A stretch of 64,000 nt of DNA from Deltaproteobacteria bacterium (GTDB lineage Bacteria; Desulfobacterota; Syntrophorhabdia; Syntrophorhabdales; JANXAF01): contig JAOADT010000011.1 in NCBI GenBank assembly GCA_026417175.1, positions 1-64,000 of the forward strand, read 5' to 3'. The notes under the pieces are model-generated. The model saw nothing but the letters and a program-made list of their open reading frames with translations. It was not told the DNA's origin and ran no database searches. A program made the translations under genes and the position numbers. Shown here piece by piece: positions 42,180 through 52,552 of this stretch. Numbering within the stretch: position 1 is the first letter of the stretch; every line of letters begins with the position of its first letter.

Positions 42180-42311
42180 ATGGAGATAAATGATAAACGT
42201 TCAAGTTGGGATCATTATAAAATTGTTTGGTTACTTGCTGACATGGGAAAGAAACTTGAGATTCCTTATGGAGAAAAATCATTTTTTAAAAGCATGTTCA
42301 AAAGTAGATAA
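42180..42311 (+). other. Possible 43-aa small ORF (MEINDKRSSWDHYKIVWLLADMGKKLEIPYGEKSFFKSMFKSR)
   Basis: ATG to TAA in the largest intergenic gap of the window; no convincing SD. Confidence 0.25.
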
Positions 42312-42332
42312 GAAAATGAGTTCACGTGATTG

Positions 42333-43043
42333 CTAATGGAGTTTCAAATGGTTGGGATAATCGGTGGGTCTTCGCTTTTTAACTCCATTGTTTTTGAACA
42401 ATGGATGAAGGAAATTGTTGAGACCCCCTACGGAGAGGTTGTTATAAAAAAATCTGGCAACGTAGTGTTCTTGCAGAGACATGGACCTAGATTTCTTCCA
42501 CCTCATAAGATAAACCACAAAGCAAACATATGGGCTTTAAAAGAGAAAGGTATAAAAAAGGTGATTGCTATAAACTCAACTGGGAGTCTAAAAAGAACTA
42601 TAAAGCCTGGTACATTTGTCATCCCGAACGACTTTTTCTGTCCCTGGGTGATTCCTACATTTTTTGAAAATGAATGTAAATTTTCAATTCCAGTTTTGGA
42701 TAAAAGCATAATTGAACTATTGTATGAGTTGACAAAAGAGTTAAACATAGCGGTAAAAAAAGGAGGTATCTACGTTCAGACTGTGGGACCCAGATTTGAG
42801 ACAGTTGCTGAGATCAATTTTTTAAAAAAAATAGGTGACATTGTAGGTATGACGCTTGCTTCTGAAGCTACTCTATGTATTGAGTTGGGAATACCGTACG
42901 CAAGTCTCTGTTCTGTGGACAATTACTGTCATGGGATAAGCGATAAACCTCTTACGGTAAATGATGTTGAATACTTTCAAAAGACTAACCTATCTAAAAT
43001 TGAACGGTTTATCGAAATTCTAATAAAAAGGGTGGAAGCATGA
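42333..43043 (+). CDS. MTAP/MTIP-type purine nucleoside phosphorylase
   Basis: VGIIGGSSLF; RHGPRFLPPHKINHKANIWALKEKG; GPRFETVAEI. Exact start (42330 or internal ATG 42336/42348) unresolved. Confidence 0.88.
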   Translation, partial: LMEFQMVGIIGGSSLFNSIVFEQWMKEIVETPYGEVVIKKSGNVVFLQRHGPRFLPPHKINHKANIWALKEKGIKKVIAINSTGSLKRTIKPGTFVIPNDFFCPWVIPTFFENECKFSIPVLDKSIIELLYELTKELNIAVKKGGIYVQTVGPRFETVAEINFLKKIGDIVGMTLASEATLCIELGIPYASLCSVDNYCHGISDKPLTVNDVEYFQKTNLSKIERFIEILIKRVEA

Positions 43044-44299
43044 AAATATTAATAAAAAACGTAATATTAAACGGAAAAACAGTTGATATATACGTTAACG
43101 GTGGAAAAATTGAAGATATTGGGACCGAGTTGAAAAAAGAGGCAGATAAGTTGATAAACGGTGCTGGCAAAGTTGCTCTTCCATCATTCATAAATGGTCA
43201 TACACACGCAGCAATGACTCTCTTTAGAGGATATGCTGATGATATGCCTCTTAAAAAATGGTTAGAAGAAAAGATATGGGTTTTAGAAAGAAAACTAACG
43301 GAGGAAGACGTTTACTGGGGTGCAAAACTTGCCTGTCTTGAAATGATAAAAAATGGTATTACTGTCTTCAATGACATGTACTGGCACTGGGAGGCCACTG
43401 CACGGGCTACTTATGAGATGGGGTTGCGAGGCTTTATTAGTGCGGTTTTCATAGATATGTTCGATAAGAAAAAGGCTGAACAGCAAGTGGAACTCAACTT
43501 GAAACTCTTTGATCTGTCAAAGAAGTATAGCCCGAATGTTACATTCACACTTGGGCCTCACGCCATATACTCAGTTTCGAAGGAGAGCCTTATTTGGGCC
43601 AATGAATTTTCTAGAAAAAATGGTATTTTGATTCACATGCATGTTTCAGAAACTGAAGAAGAGGTAAAATTTGCGATGGAAAAGTACGGGATGAGACCCG
43701 TTGAATTTTTAGACTCATTAGAGATGATATCAGAGAAATTTATAGGATGTCACGGATGCTGGCTCGATGAAAATGAATGTGAGATTCTTGGAAAAAAAGG
43801 GGGAAGAATAGTCCACATGCCAGTATCAAATATGAAGCTCACGGTCGGACGGGTGGTGCCGCACTCTCTCTTTTCGAAATACGGAGTGACATATTGTCTA
43901 GGAACTGACGGTTGTGCGTCCAACAATCATCTTGATATGATAGAAACGATGAAATTTGCTTCTCTTTTGGCGAAATTTTCAACTGGAGATCCTACAATAC
44001 TTCCTGCAAAAGAAGTATTTCAACTGGCAACAAAAAAGGCTGCCCACATATTTAATCTAGGAGAGTGGGATTTAAATGTAGGGTCCTATGCCGACATAAT
44101 CTTAGTAGATATGGAAAGGCCCGAATTTGTGCCGAATTTTGATTTGTTTTCCGATATGGTTTACGCGACGAATGGTTCATGTGTGGATACCGTTATATGT
44201 ATGGGAAATGTTATAATGGAAAACAGAGTCGTTCCGGGAGAAGAGGAAATATTGAGGAATGTAAAAAAAGTAGCAAAATCACTTATAGAAAGAGAATAG
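43040..44299 (+). CDS. mtaD: 5-methylthioadenosine/S-adenosylhomocysteine deaminase-type amidohydrolase
   Basis: GHTHAAMTLFRGYADDMPLKKWLEEKIW; HMHVSETEEEV; LGTDGCASNNHLD. Confidence 0.93.
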   Translation: MKILIKNVILNGKTVDIYVNGGKIEDIGTELKKEADKLINGAGKVALPSFINGHTHAAMTLFRGYADDMPLKKWLEEKIWVLERKLTEEDVYWGAKLACLEMIKNGITVFNDMYWHWEATARATYEMGLRGFISAVFIDMFDKKKAEQQVELNLKLFDLSKKYSPNVTFTLGPHAIYSVSKESLIWANEFSRKNGILIHMHVSETEEEVKFAMEKYGMRPVEFLDSLEMISEKFIGCHGCWLDENECEILGKKGGRIVHMPVSNMKLTVGRVVPHSLFSKYGVTYCLGTDGCASNNHLDMIETMKFASLLAKFSTGDPTILPAKEVFQLATKKAAHIFNLGEWDLNVGSYADIILVDMERPEFVPNFDLFSDMVYATNGSCVDTVICMGNVIMENRVVPGEEEILRNVKKVAKSLIERE

Positions 44300-44302
44300 A
44301 GC

Positions 44303-44743
44303 ATGAGATTCATATGTGATTCCATGCTCGGCAAACTTGCAAAATACTTGAGGATATTAGGATTGGATGCCATTTATTTTCGACCTTCAAGAAAAGGTGT
44401 AGAAACCATATTTGAGGAACCATATTACTTTTTTACGAGAAGAAAAAAATCGCCCTATCAAAACACTGTATATATAAAAGCTGATCGAGTTCAGGACCAA
44501 CTGAGGGAAATAAAAAATATAATAAAACCATATGTGGATACTTCGAGAATAATGATGAGATGCATAAAATGCAACAAAGAACTCGAGGCTGTTGAGAAGG
44601 ATAAGGTTGAACCCTTGGTACCAGAGTACGTCTTTCATACTCAGAAACAATTCTATATATGTCCCCAGTGTAAAAAGGTTTACTGGAGTGGGTCGCATGT
44701 GGAAAACATGTACAAGTGGATAAGGGAATTGTTGGAACTTTAA
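44303..44743 (+). CDS. Mut7-C RNase-domain (PIN-like plus zinc ribbon) protein
   Basis: F(I)CDSMLGKLAKYLRILGLDA; CIKCN...CPQCKKVYWSGSH. Confidence 0.85.
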   Translation: MRFICDSMLGKLAKYLRILGLDAIYFRPSRKGVETIFEEPYYFFTRRKKSPYQNTVYIKADRVQDQLREIKNIIKPYVDTSRIMMRCIKCNKELEAVEKDKVEPLVPEYVFHTQKQFYICPQCKKVYWSGSHVENMYKWIRELLEL

Positions 44744-44747
44744 GAAC

Positions 44748-45389
44748 TTGAGGAAGACAATAACCTTTAAAAAAGTCTTTGAATCTCTACAAACTTACTT
44801 GCCCTACAAGAAGGAAGATAGAAAAAATAACAGTCCTTTTTTTGTTCTGCTTTCAGCTATCATTAGTCACAGAACAAAAGATGAGATAACGGAAAAAGTT
44901 ATGCAAAAGATTGAAGGCATCGTGAACGGACCTGAAGATTTGGTTCAAATGAGTCAAAGTGAGCTTCAAAAACTTTTATTTCCCGCTGGGTTTTATCGGA
45001 ACAAAGCAAAAATTTTAAAAGATGTTGCAGAGACTATTCTGAATAATTATGGTGGAAAGGTACCTGACACACTAGAAGAACTCTTGAAATTAAGGGGAAT
45101 TGGCAGAAAGACGGCAAATCTCGTTATTTCCGAAGGGTATGGAAAACCAGGGATTTGTGTGGATACACACGTTCACAGAATTTCTAATCGTCTTGGTCTT
45201 GTAAAGACAAATCATCCAGAAGAAACTGAGTTTGAGCTTAGGAATAAGATGCCTGTAAAGTACTGGAATGATTACAACTGGCTGATGGTAAACTTCGGTA
45301 GAACCATATGTAGGCCGATTTCTCCTTTGTGTAGTAAGTGTCCGCTGAACACTGATTGCCCAAAGATAGGTGTTAAAAAAAGAAGATAA
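44748..45389 (+). CDS. nth: Endonuclease III
   Basis: LRGIGRKTANLV HhH; VDTHVHRISNRLGL; C-terminal Fe-S C-x6-C-x2-C-x5-C; TTG start. Confidence 0.95.
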   Translation: MRKTITFKKVFESLQTYLPYKKEDRKNNSPFFVLLSAIISHRTKDEITEKVMQKIEGIVNGPEDLVQMSQSELQKLLFPAGFYRNKAKILKDVAETILNNYGGKVPDTLEELLKLRGIGRKTANLVISEGYGKPGICVDTHVHRISNRLGLVKTNHPEETEFELRNKMPVKYWNDYNWLMVNFGRTICRPISPLCSKCPLNTDCPKIGVKKRR

Positions 45390-45443
45390 GGTTTCAAATT
45401 TTGGCTTTACATTATAGGAATTTTTCTGTTAACTTTCCTAACT

Positions 45444-47699
45444 ATGATGGTGAGAGTATTTTGTTTAGCTTTTGTATTTCTATCATCTTCTGCGACTTTT
45501 AGTTTCGCCTCTGAAATGGATAGGATAGTGAAAATAGAAGTTATAGGTAATGAGAGAGTGGATAGGGGTGTAGTACTAAACGCCATTAAGACAAGGGAAA
45601 ACGATGTTTACGATCTTGAAAGGCTAAGGGAAGATATGAAAAATATTTACAGGACCGGTTTTTTCAGCGACGTACAGATAGATGTTAAGGAAACTGAAAA
45701 AGGTAAAGTAGTGACGTTTGTTGTAATCGAAAGGCCAGTGGTTAAAGCTATATACATTCAGGGAAATAAAAAAGTTAAAACGGATGAAATTAAGGAGAAA
45801 ATTAAGATCAAACCTAACGCCGTATTGAATACGGAGAAAGTAAAAGAAACTGTTGACGAGATAAAAAAACTGTATGCGGGGAAGGGTTATTATGCAACAA
45901 AAGTTGAACATGAGATAGTGTATGGGGAAGCTTATGATGTAACACTTAATTTTAAAATAGAGGAGGCAAAAAAGGCGTATGTAAGGAAGATCGAGTTCCG
46001 TGGTAATCATAGTTTTAAAGCTGCGGAACTGAAAAAATATATGAAGGTGAAAGAGAAGGGGATGTTTTCTTGGTTTACAGGTTCCGGAATAATGGATGAA
46101 GACGTATTAGAAGAGGATCGAAAAAATATCGAAGCTTTTTACATGGACAGAGGATATGCAAAGGTGAGGACAGGCGTGCCGGAAATAATGTTATCAAATG
46201 ATGGTAAGACGATCAGCATCGTGATGCAGATTGATGAAGGTCCTGTATACAAAGTAGGGAAAATAGATTTTTCTGGAGATATATTGGGTTCGCCAGATGC
46301 ATTAAGAAACAGTTTATCTCTCCGGTCAGGAGATCTTTTTAGGGGCAGTATATTCCAAAAAGACGTGCTTAAACTTATGGATTTTTATCAGGACAGAGGG
46401 TATGCTTTTTGTGATGTTATCCCTTTAACATCTATTAATGACGAAGAAAAAACTGTCGATGTTAAGTTCGACATAAGGAAAAATCAAGAAGTATATTTCA
46501 ACAGGATAAACATTGTGGGGAATATTAAAACGAAAGACAAAGTTGTTAGAAGGGAACTAAAATTTGCCGAAGGAGATCGATTTTCAGCTACAAAACTGTC
46601 GGAGAGCAAGAGAAAGTTAAGGAATACGACCTACTTTAAAGAAGTTGATATGAAGATTCAGAGGACAGAAAAACCGGATAGGGTTAATGTAGATGTGGTA
46701 TTGGAAGAAAGGCCAACGGGAACCTTGAGTATGGGAGTGGGATACAGTACAGCTGAGAAAATTATCGTATCTGGTTCTATATCACAAGATAATTTGTTTG
46801 GAACAGGACGGAAGGTGTATCTGGATGCTTCCCTTGGTTCTGTTTCTTCAGACTTCAGACTCACCGCGGTGGACCCTTACTTTTTAGATTACAACCTCTC
46901 TACAGGGATCTCTCTGTCGAATTATAGGAGGATCATGGATACATACAATTACAAGATTACAGGTGGGAGTCTTAGTCTAAACAGACCTCTTACTGATTAC
47001 GTTAGTTTGGGGCTAAGATATAGGTACGAGAGGAACAACGTGTATGACGTGGAGGAAACTGCCAGTCGGTATATAAAAGAACAAAAAGGCAAAAGGACCA
47101 CGAGCGGTGTCACACTTTCTTTGGCAAAAAATACCATAGACGATGTGCTTAATCCAACTCAGGGAGATTTTGGGAACCTTTCAGTTGAGAATGCGGGAGG
47201 AATTTTGGGAGGCAATGTGTATTTTGTAAGGAGTATTGCTTATTATGGGAGATACATAAAGGCTGGCTTTTGGGATAGCACATTTATGCTCAAAGGCACT
47301 ATTGGGGCGATTTGGCCATACGGGGGAAGAAAGTTGCCTGTGTACGAAAAATTCTTTGTAGGTGGCATAAACACTATAAGAGGGTTCAAATATGGAGAAG
47401 CGGGTCCCAAAGATGAGGAAGATGAAGTTATAGGTGGGAAAAATCAAGTGATTTTTAATGCAGAGTGGATCTTTCCAATCTTCAAGCCAGCTGGATTAAA
47501 AGGGGTTCTATTTTTCGATTGTGGGCATGGTTTCGATGACGCAGAAGGCTTTATAAAAAATTACAGATTTGGATCGGGTTTTGGGATCAGATGGCTTTCA
47601 CCCTTGGGTCCCATAAGACTTGAACTTGGATTTAATCTGTCGCCAAGGAAAGGTGAAAAAAGAAGTGTCTTCGACTTTATGATAGGGACTTTTTATTAA
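45444..47699 (+). CDS. bamA: Outer membrane protein assembly factor BamA
   Basis: Five POTRA-like repeats, C-terminal barrel with GINTIRGFKYGEAGP. Confidence 0.96.
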   Translation: MMVRVFCLAFVFLSSSATFSFASEMDRIVKIEVIGNERVDRGVVLNAIKTRENDVYDLERLREDMKNIYRTGFFSDVQIDVKETEKGKVVTFVVIERPVVKAIYIQGNKKVKTDEIKEKIKIKPNAVLNTEKVKETVDEIKKLYAGKGYYATKVEHEIVYGEAYDVTLNFKIEEAKKAYVRKIEFRGNHSFKAAELKKYMKVKEKGMFSWFTGSGIMDEDVLEEDRKNIEAFYMDRGYAKVRTGVPEIMLSNDGKTISIVMQIDEGPVYKVGKIDFSGDILGSPDALRNSLSLRSGDLFRGSIFQKDVLKLMDFYQDRGYAFCDVIPLTSINDEEKTVDVKFDIRKNQEVYFNRINIVGNIKTKDKVVRRELKFAEGDRFSATKLSESKRKLRNTTYFKEVDMKIQRTEKPDRVNVDVVLEERPTGTLSMGVGYSTAEKIIVSGSISQDNLFGTGRKVYLDASLGSVSSDFRLTAVDPYFLDYNLSTGISLSNYRRIMDTYNYKITGGSLSLNRPLTDYVSLGLRYRYERNNVYDVEETASRYIKEQKGKRTTSGVTLSLAKNTIDDVLNPTQGDFGNLSVENAGGILGGNVYFVRSIAYYGRYIKAGFWDSTFMLKGTIGAIWPYGGRKLPVYEKFFVGGINTIRGFKYGEAGPKDEEDEVIGGKNQVIFNAEWIFPIFKPAGLKGVLFFDCGHGFDDAEGFIKNYRFGSGFGIRWLSPLGPIRLELGFNLSPRKGEKRSVFDFMIGTFY

Positions 47700-47722
47700 A
47701 TCACGACCGCTAAGGAGGTAAC

Positions 47723-48253
47723 ATGAGGTTCGCTTTTTTTTCGATTTTTACGCTGGTTTTTTTTAGTTTTTCTGTTTTTGCTCAACAGGTAAACATTGGA
47801 TATGTTGATCTTCAAAGAGTTATGTTGGAGTCAGAAAAAGGAAAGGAAGCAAAAAAAACTCTCACTGAGGAAGCAAATAAGATGAAGAAGAGCTTGGATG
47901 CGAAACAGGAGGAATTGCAGAAAATGAAAGACGCCTTAGAAAGGCAAGGAGCCACCATAACTCCCGAGGCAAGAGCTGAAAAAGAAAAGCAGTATCAATC
48001 GAAACTTAGGGACTACCAAAGGGCGTATAGTGACTACCAAGCCGAATTACAACAAAAAGACATGGAGCTCACTCAAGGGATTCTTAAAGAGATAGAAGAG
48101 GTTATAAAGGTTTTGGGAGAAAAAGAGAAGTTTACTATAATTTTTGAGAAAAACCAGGCCGGAATATTATTTGCTACACCTGCGATTGACATAACTGATA
48201 AAGTGATAAAACAGTATAATGAAATGACAAAGAAACAGACTCCTAAGAAGTGA
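47723..48253 (+). CDS. OmpH/Skp family periplasmic chaperone
   Basis: Signal peptide, [14 protein letters not shown], coiled-coil. Confidence 0.92.
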   Translation: MRFAFFSIFTLVFFSFSVFAQQVNIGYVDLQRVMLESEKGKEAKKTLTEEANKMKKSLDAKQEELQKMKDALERQGATITPEARAEKEKQYQSKLRDYQRAYSDYQAELQQKDMELTQGILKEIEEVIKVLGEKEKFTIIFEKNQAGILFATPAIDITDKVIKQYNEMTKKQTPKK

Positions 48254-49278
48254 TGAAACTTAGGGAGATTTCTGAAATTATAGGTGGAACTGTTTTTGGT
48301 AACGGAGAAGTTGACATAGAAGGAGTTTCTTCAATAAAAGATGCAAAAGAGGGAGATATCACATTCTGTTTCCGTAAGGCATACCTGGACGCCGCTAAAC
48401 AATCCAAAGCAACTGCCCTCGTGATCGGAAAAGATATACCAATTGACCAGCTAGATGTTGAAAATTTAATAGTGGTGGATGATCCTTACGAAGCGTACCT
48501 AAAGACCATAAACCTCTTTGTAAAAGAGGAAAAAGAGGAGCCTTTTATAAGTCCTCTTGCATATATATCAGAGGGAGTAACTTTAGGTGAGAACGTTAGA
48601 ATTTACCCGTTCGTTTATATAGGTAAGGGATCTAAGATTTATAACGGGGTAACCTTATATCCATTTGTGTATATTGGTAGGAATGTAACAATAGGAGAAG
48701 AGTCAAAGATATATCCAAATGTTACCCTCTACGATGGTGTAAGACTTGGGAAAAGAGTTGTAATTCACGCGGGAAGCGTTATCGGGAGTGATGGTTTTGG
48801 TTACACCTGGGATGGAAAAAGGCACATAAAAATACCACAGCTTGGAAGTGTGGAAATTGAAGACGACGTAGAGATAGGCGCAAATGTGACAATAGATCGC
48901 GCCACACTGGGAAAAACGGTAATAGGAAGAGGAACAAAGATAGACAATCTCGTTCAGATTGGTCACAACGTAGTAATTGGAGAAGATTGTATAATTGTTG
49001 CTCAGGTTGGAATTGGAGGGAGCGCTCAAATAGGGAAAAGGGTTATAATTGCGGGACAAGTGGGAATAAGGGACCATGTAAGGATAGAAGATGATGTAAA
49101 GATTGGTGGTCAATCTGGAATTGTTAAGGACATCGAAAAGGGATCAGAGGTTATTGGTACTCCGCATATGGATCGAAGAGAGTGGGCTAGGTTACAGGTT
49201 TATCTGAAACAACTTCCTAATCTTTTTTCTACAGTGAAGGAAATAAAAGAAAAAATAAAGGCTGGAGAACACAAATGA
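48250..49278 (+). CDS. lpxD: UDP-3-O-acylglucosamine N-acyltransferase
   Basis: Left-handed beta-helix hexapeptides; [21 protein letters not shown]. Confidence 0.96.
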   Translation: MMKLREISEIIGGTVFGNGEVDIEGVSSIKDAKEGDITFCFRKAYLDAAKQSKATALVIGKDIPIDQLDVENLIVVDDPYEAYLKTINLFVKEEKEEPFISPLAYISEGVTLGENVRIYPFVYIGKGSKIYNGVTLYPFVYIGRNVTIGEESKIYPNVTLYDGVRLGKRVVIHAGSVIGSDGFGYTWDGKRHIKIPQLGSVEIEDDVEIGANVTIDRATLGKTVIGRGTKIDNLVQIGHNVVIGEDCIIVAQVGIGGSAQIGKRVIIAGQVGIRDHVRIEDDVKIGGQSGIVKDIEKGSEVIGTPHMDRREWARLQVYLKQLPNLFSTVKEIKEKIKAGEHK

Positions 49279-49718
49279 TAGAAGTTAAAGAAATAATTGC
49301 TCTTTTACCGCACAGATTCCCGTTTCTGCTCGTCGATCGAATAGTGGAGCTCGAACCGGGAAAAAGAGCTGTGGGTATTAAAAATGTAACATACAACGAA
49401 CCCTTCTTCGAGGGACATTTCCCAGACTCTCCTATAATGCCAGGCGTTTTAATAATAGAAGCCATGGCCCAGACAGGTGGTGTATTGGCTTTTAAAACTT
49501 TTCCTGAAAAAAAAGGGTCAGTTTTTTTTCTAGGAATAGATGAGGCAAGGTTCAGGAAACCAGTTATTCCTGGTGATCAGCTTAGGATGGTTGTCGAAGT
49601 TGTGAAACACAAAAAAGATATCTGGATATTTGAGGGAAAAGCATATGTGGAAGGTGAAATAGTTGCAGAAGCAAAAATCATGGCCATGCTAAAAGAAGAA
49701 AAGGAGAGTAAAAAGTGA
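49275..49718 (+). CDS. fabZ: 3-hydroxyacyl-ACP dehydratase FabZ
   Basis: [40 protein letters not shown]. Confidence 0.97.
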   Translation: MIEVKEIIALLPHRFPFLLVDRIVELEPGKRAVGIKNVTYNEPFFEGHFPDSPIMPGVLIIEAMAQTGGVLAFKTFPEKKGSVFFLGIDEARFRKPVIPGDQLRMVVEVVKHKKDIWIFEGKAYVEGEIVAEAKIMAMLKEEKESKK

Positions 49719-50482
49719 TTCATAAGACGGCGATTGTAGATAGAAAAGCAGAAATAGACGATGATGTGTATATTGGTCCTTATTGTATTATAGAAGGAAA
49801 AGTCAAAATAAGAAAAGGAACGAAGCTTTTAAGTCACGTAGTAATACAGGGAAATACAACTATCGGAGAAGACTGTACAATAAGCCCTTTCGCATCTATA
49901 GGCGGTCCACCACAGGACATTACTTACAGGGGAGAAGAGACCGAAACTATAATAGGGAAAAGAAACATAATAAAAGAGTACGTTACCATAAACCGGGGTA
50001 CAACCCACGGGGGCGGCGTGACAAGAATAGGCGACAATAATTTCATCATGGCATACTCCCACATTGCTCACGATTGCAAGGTGGGAAGTAACGTGATTAT
50101 GGCGAACTGTGCAACGCTCGCAGGCCACGTAGAAGTTGATGACAACGTGGTTTTCGGAGGTTTGTGTGCAGTACACCAGTTTTGCAGAATAGGAAGATTT
50201 GCTTTTGTAAGCGGACTTACAGGTGTACCGAAGGATATCCCCCCATTTATGATCGCAGCAGGCAACCGGGCGAAGCTTTACGGATTGAATTTGATCGGAC
50301 TTGAAAGAAATAATTTTCCCAAGGAGGAAATAGCCAAGTTGAAAAAGGCCTATCGTATTCTTTTTAGATCGTCTCTTCCTCTTTCAACCTCTCTCAAGAT
50401 TCTTGAAGAGGAATTGAAAGGAGAAAACATAAAGATCCTAGTTGAGTTTATTCAAAGTTCAAAAAGAGGAATATGCCGGTAA
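49715..50482 (+). CDS. lpxA: Acyl-ACP--UDP-N-acetylglucosamine O-acyltransferase
   Basis: Hexapeptide repeats; SIGGPPQDITYRGEET; YSHIAHDCKVG. Confidence 0.97.
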   Translation: MIHKTAIVDRKAEIDDDVYIGPYCIIEGKVKIRKGTKLLSHVVIQGNTTIGEDCTISPFASIGGPPQDITYRGEETETIIGKRNIIKEYVTINRGTTHGGGVTRIGDNNFIMAYSHIAHDCKVGSNVIMANCATLAGHVEVDDNVVFGGLCAVHQFCRIGRFAFVSGLTGVPKDIPPFMIAAGNRAKLYGLNLIGLERNNFPKEEIAKLKKAYRILFRSSLPLSTSLKILEEELKGENIKILVEFIQSSKRGICR

Positions 50483-51381
50483 AAATAGCAGTGGTTGGAC
50501 TCGGACATATGGGAATGTTGCATCTAAAAAAGGCCTTAGCTATTGAAAGTGTAAGAGTTGTGGCCTTGATTGAGAAAAATAGAGAAAAACTCTGCCACCT
50601 GAGGGAAAAATTCCAGATAGACTGTTATGAAAATTACGTTGAGATTGACAAAAAGATTGATGGTGCGATAATTGCTACTCCTGCTACCACTCACTATGAG
50701 ATAGCGAAGTTTTTTTTGGAAAATGGGGTGCATCTCTTCGTAGAGAAACCTCTCGCTATCACTTACAAAGAAGCAGAGGATTTGTGTAATCTCGCAGAAA
50801 GTAAGAGTGTCCAATTACAGGTTGGGTTTCTAGAAAGATATAATCCTGCACTGAGACAGGCGATCCGGATGTTGGAAGATCCAAGATATTTGGAAATGAG
50901 GAGAATGAGTCCCTATACTGGAAGATCGCTTGATGTAAATGTGATAATGGATTTAATGGTTCACGATTTAGATCTTTTGTCCAGCATAAAAAAGGAGAAA
51001 GTTACCTTTGTTTCCGGAAAGGGAGTTAAATTTCTGAGTGACACAGTTGATGAAGCCGTTGCTATTTTGGGTTTTGAAGACGACTCCGTAAGTGTGTGTA
51101 CAGCCAGTAGGATTTCTATTGATAAGGAAAGAAGCTTAAAACTTGTGGACAAAGAGAAAGTTATAAAAGTGGACTTCCTGAACATGACATTGACTGTTGC
51201 TTCAAGAAATGGGTGTGGACTTAGCTTACATTGTTACGAGTTTGAAAAAAAAGACCTAATTAGCGAGGAACTGGAAGATTTTATATCCTCTATAGAGGAA
51301 GGAAAAGAGCCAATAGTTAAAGGTAGGGATACTTTAAATTCAATTTTTTTGGCAGAAAAAATAACAAACTCCCTTTGCTAA
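50473..51381 (+). CDS. Gfo/Idh/MocA-family oxidoreductase
   Basis: VVGLGHMGMLHLKK Rossmann; ATPATTHYEIAKFFLENGVHLFVEKPLA. Confidence 0.92.
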   Translation: MPVKIAVVGLGHMGMLHLKKALAIESVRVVALIEKNREKLCHLREKFQIDCYENYVEIDKKIDGAIIATPATTHYEIAKFFLENGVHLFVEKPLAITYKEAEDLCNLAESKSVQLQVGFLERYNPALRQAIRMLEDPRYLEMRRMSPYTGRSLDVNVIMDLMVHDLDLLSSIKKEKVTFVSGKGVKFLSDTVDEAVAILGFEDDSVSVCTASRISIDKERSLKLVDKEKVIKVDFLNMTLTVASRNGCGLSLHCYEFEKKDLISEELEDFISSIEEGKEPIVKGRDTLNSIFLAEKITNSLC

Positions 51382-51388
51382 TGACAAA

Positions 51389-52552
51389 GTGAGAAGCTTT
51401 AATGGAAAAATAACAGTAATCTGCGGGGAATACTCTGGAGAAATTCATGCTGCAAATTTAATAAATCGCCTTTCAAAGTTGATTCGGCTGGAGTATCACG
51501 CTGTAGGTGGTAATCTACTTGAAAAACAGGGAGCAAAATTGATTTACGATTACCGACTAATTTCTGTTACGGGACTAACAGAGGTACTCATAAAGTCTAT
51601 TGACATCATAAAGGCATACCAAAAAGTAAAATACCATCTTGAAAAAGATGAGCCATCTCTTCTCATTCTTGTAGATTATCCAGGCTTTAACTTAAAGATA
51701 GCAAAGAAAGCAAAGGAAAGGGGGATACCAGTTGTATATTACATTCCACCTCAAGTGTGGGCTTGGGGTAAGAGGAGGATAAAATATATAAAGGCTTATG
51801 TTGACTTGGTTATATGTTTCTTACCTTTCGAGAAAAAAATATATGATTTTCACTCAATAAGAAACAAATTCGTAGGCCATCCATATGTAAAGACCGTCAA
51901 ACCTCTTTACGAAAGGAATAGATTTTTTGAGGAATTTCGGGTACCACATGGGTGCTCTATTATTGCAATTTTACCTGGAAGCAGAGAAAATGAAGTAAAA
52001 AGGCACATGCCAGAACTATGTAAAGTGATGGAGAGAATTGAAGGTATGGTTGATAATCCTTTTTTTCTTATAGCTCAGGCACCCGGTATATCTACGGGGC
52101 AAATTGGGCCATATCTCCGCTCAACTGATAACGTACGCATAGTAAAGGGTTTATCCCATGACGTGCTTTGTCATTCTGACTGTGCTATTTTGGCTTCAGG
52201 AAGTGCCACTCTCGAGGCGGCCATTTTGGGTACTCCATCTGTAGTTATTTATAAATTGTCTCCTCTTTCTTACCTTTTAGGAAAGTATTTAGTAAAAATT
52301 CCTAACATTAGCTTACCCAATATAATACTTGGAGAAAAGATCTTTGCTGAGTTTATTCAAAAACTAGATCCTGAGAGAATTGCGGTTGTGGTTAAGGATA
52401 TGTTAAGAGATAAGAAAAGAAATATGAAGATAGTAAGTGCTAAGTTGATTGATCTGCTCGGTGGTCCAAGTGTCGACGCGTATGAAAATGCAGCAATAGA
52501 AGTACTTTATTTTTTGAGGGAAATCTATGGGTTTGTACCTGAGGCTGCTTAA
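51389..52552 (+). CDS. lpxB: Lipid-A-disaccharide synthase
   Basis: GEYSGEIHAANL, PPQVWAWGKRRIKYIK, LPGSRENEV; GTG start. Confidence 0.94.
   Translation: MRSFNGKITVICGEYSGEIHAANLINRLSKLIRLEYHAVGGNLLEKQGAKLIYDYRLISVTGLTEVLIKSIDIIKAYQKVKYHLEKDEPSLLILVDYPGFNLKIAKKAKERGIPVVYYIPPQVWAWGKRRIKYIKAYVDLVICFLPFEKKIYDFHSIRNKFVGHPYVKTVKPLYERNRFFEEFRVPHGCSIIAILPGSRENEVKRHMPELCKVMERIEGMVDNPFFLIAQAPGISTGQIGPYLRSTDNVRIVKGLSHDVLCHSDCAILASGSATLEAAILGTPSVVIYKLSPLSYLLGKYLVKIPNISLPNIILGEKIFAEFIQKLDPERIAVVVKDMLRDKKRNMKIVSAKLIDLLGGPSVDAYENAAIEVLYFLREIYGFVPEAA

Noticed and set aside
42025-42329. tRNA, small RNA or riboswitch in the largest gap
   Set aside because: No cloverleaf or convincing riboswitch core could be read by eye; left as an open question rather than annotated.
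45624-46010. 128-aa minus-strand ORF opposite bamA
   Set aside because: Antisense to POTRA coding sequence; low-complexity hydrophobic/aromatic translation.
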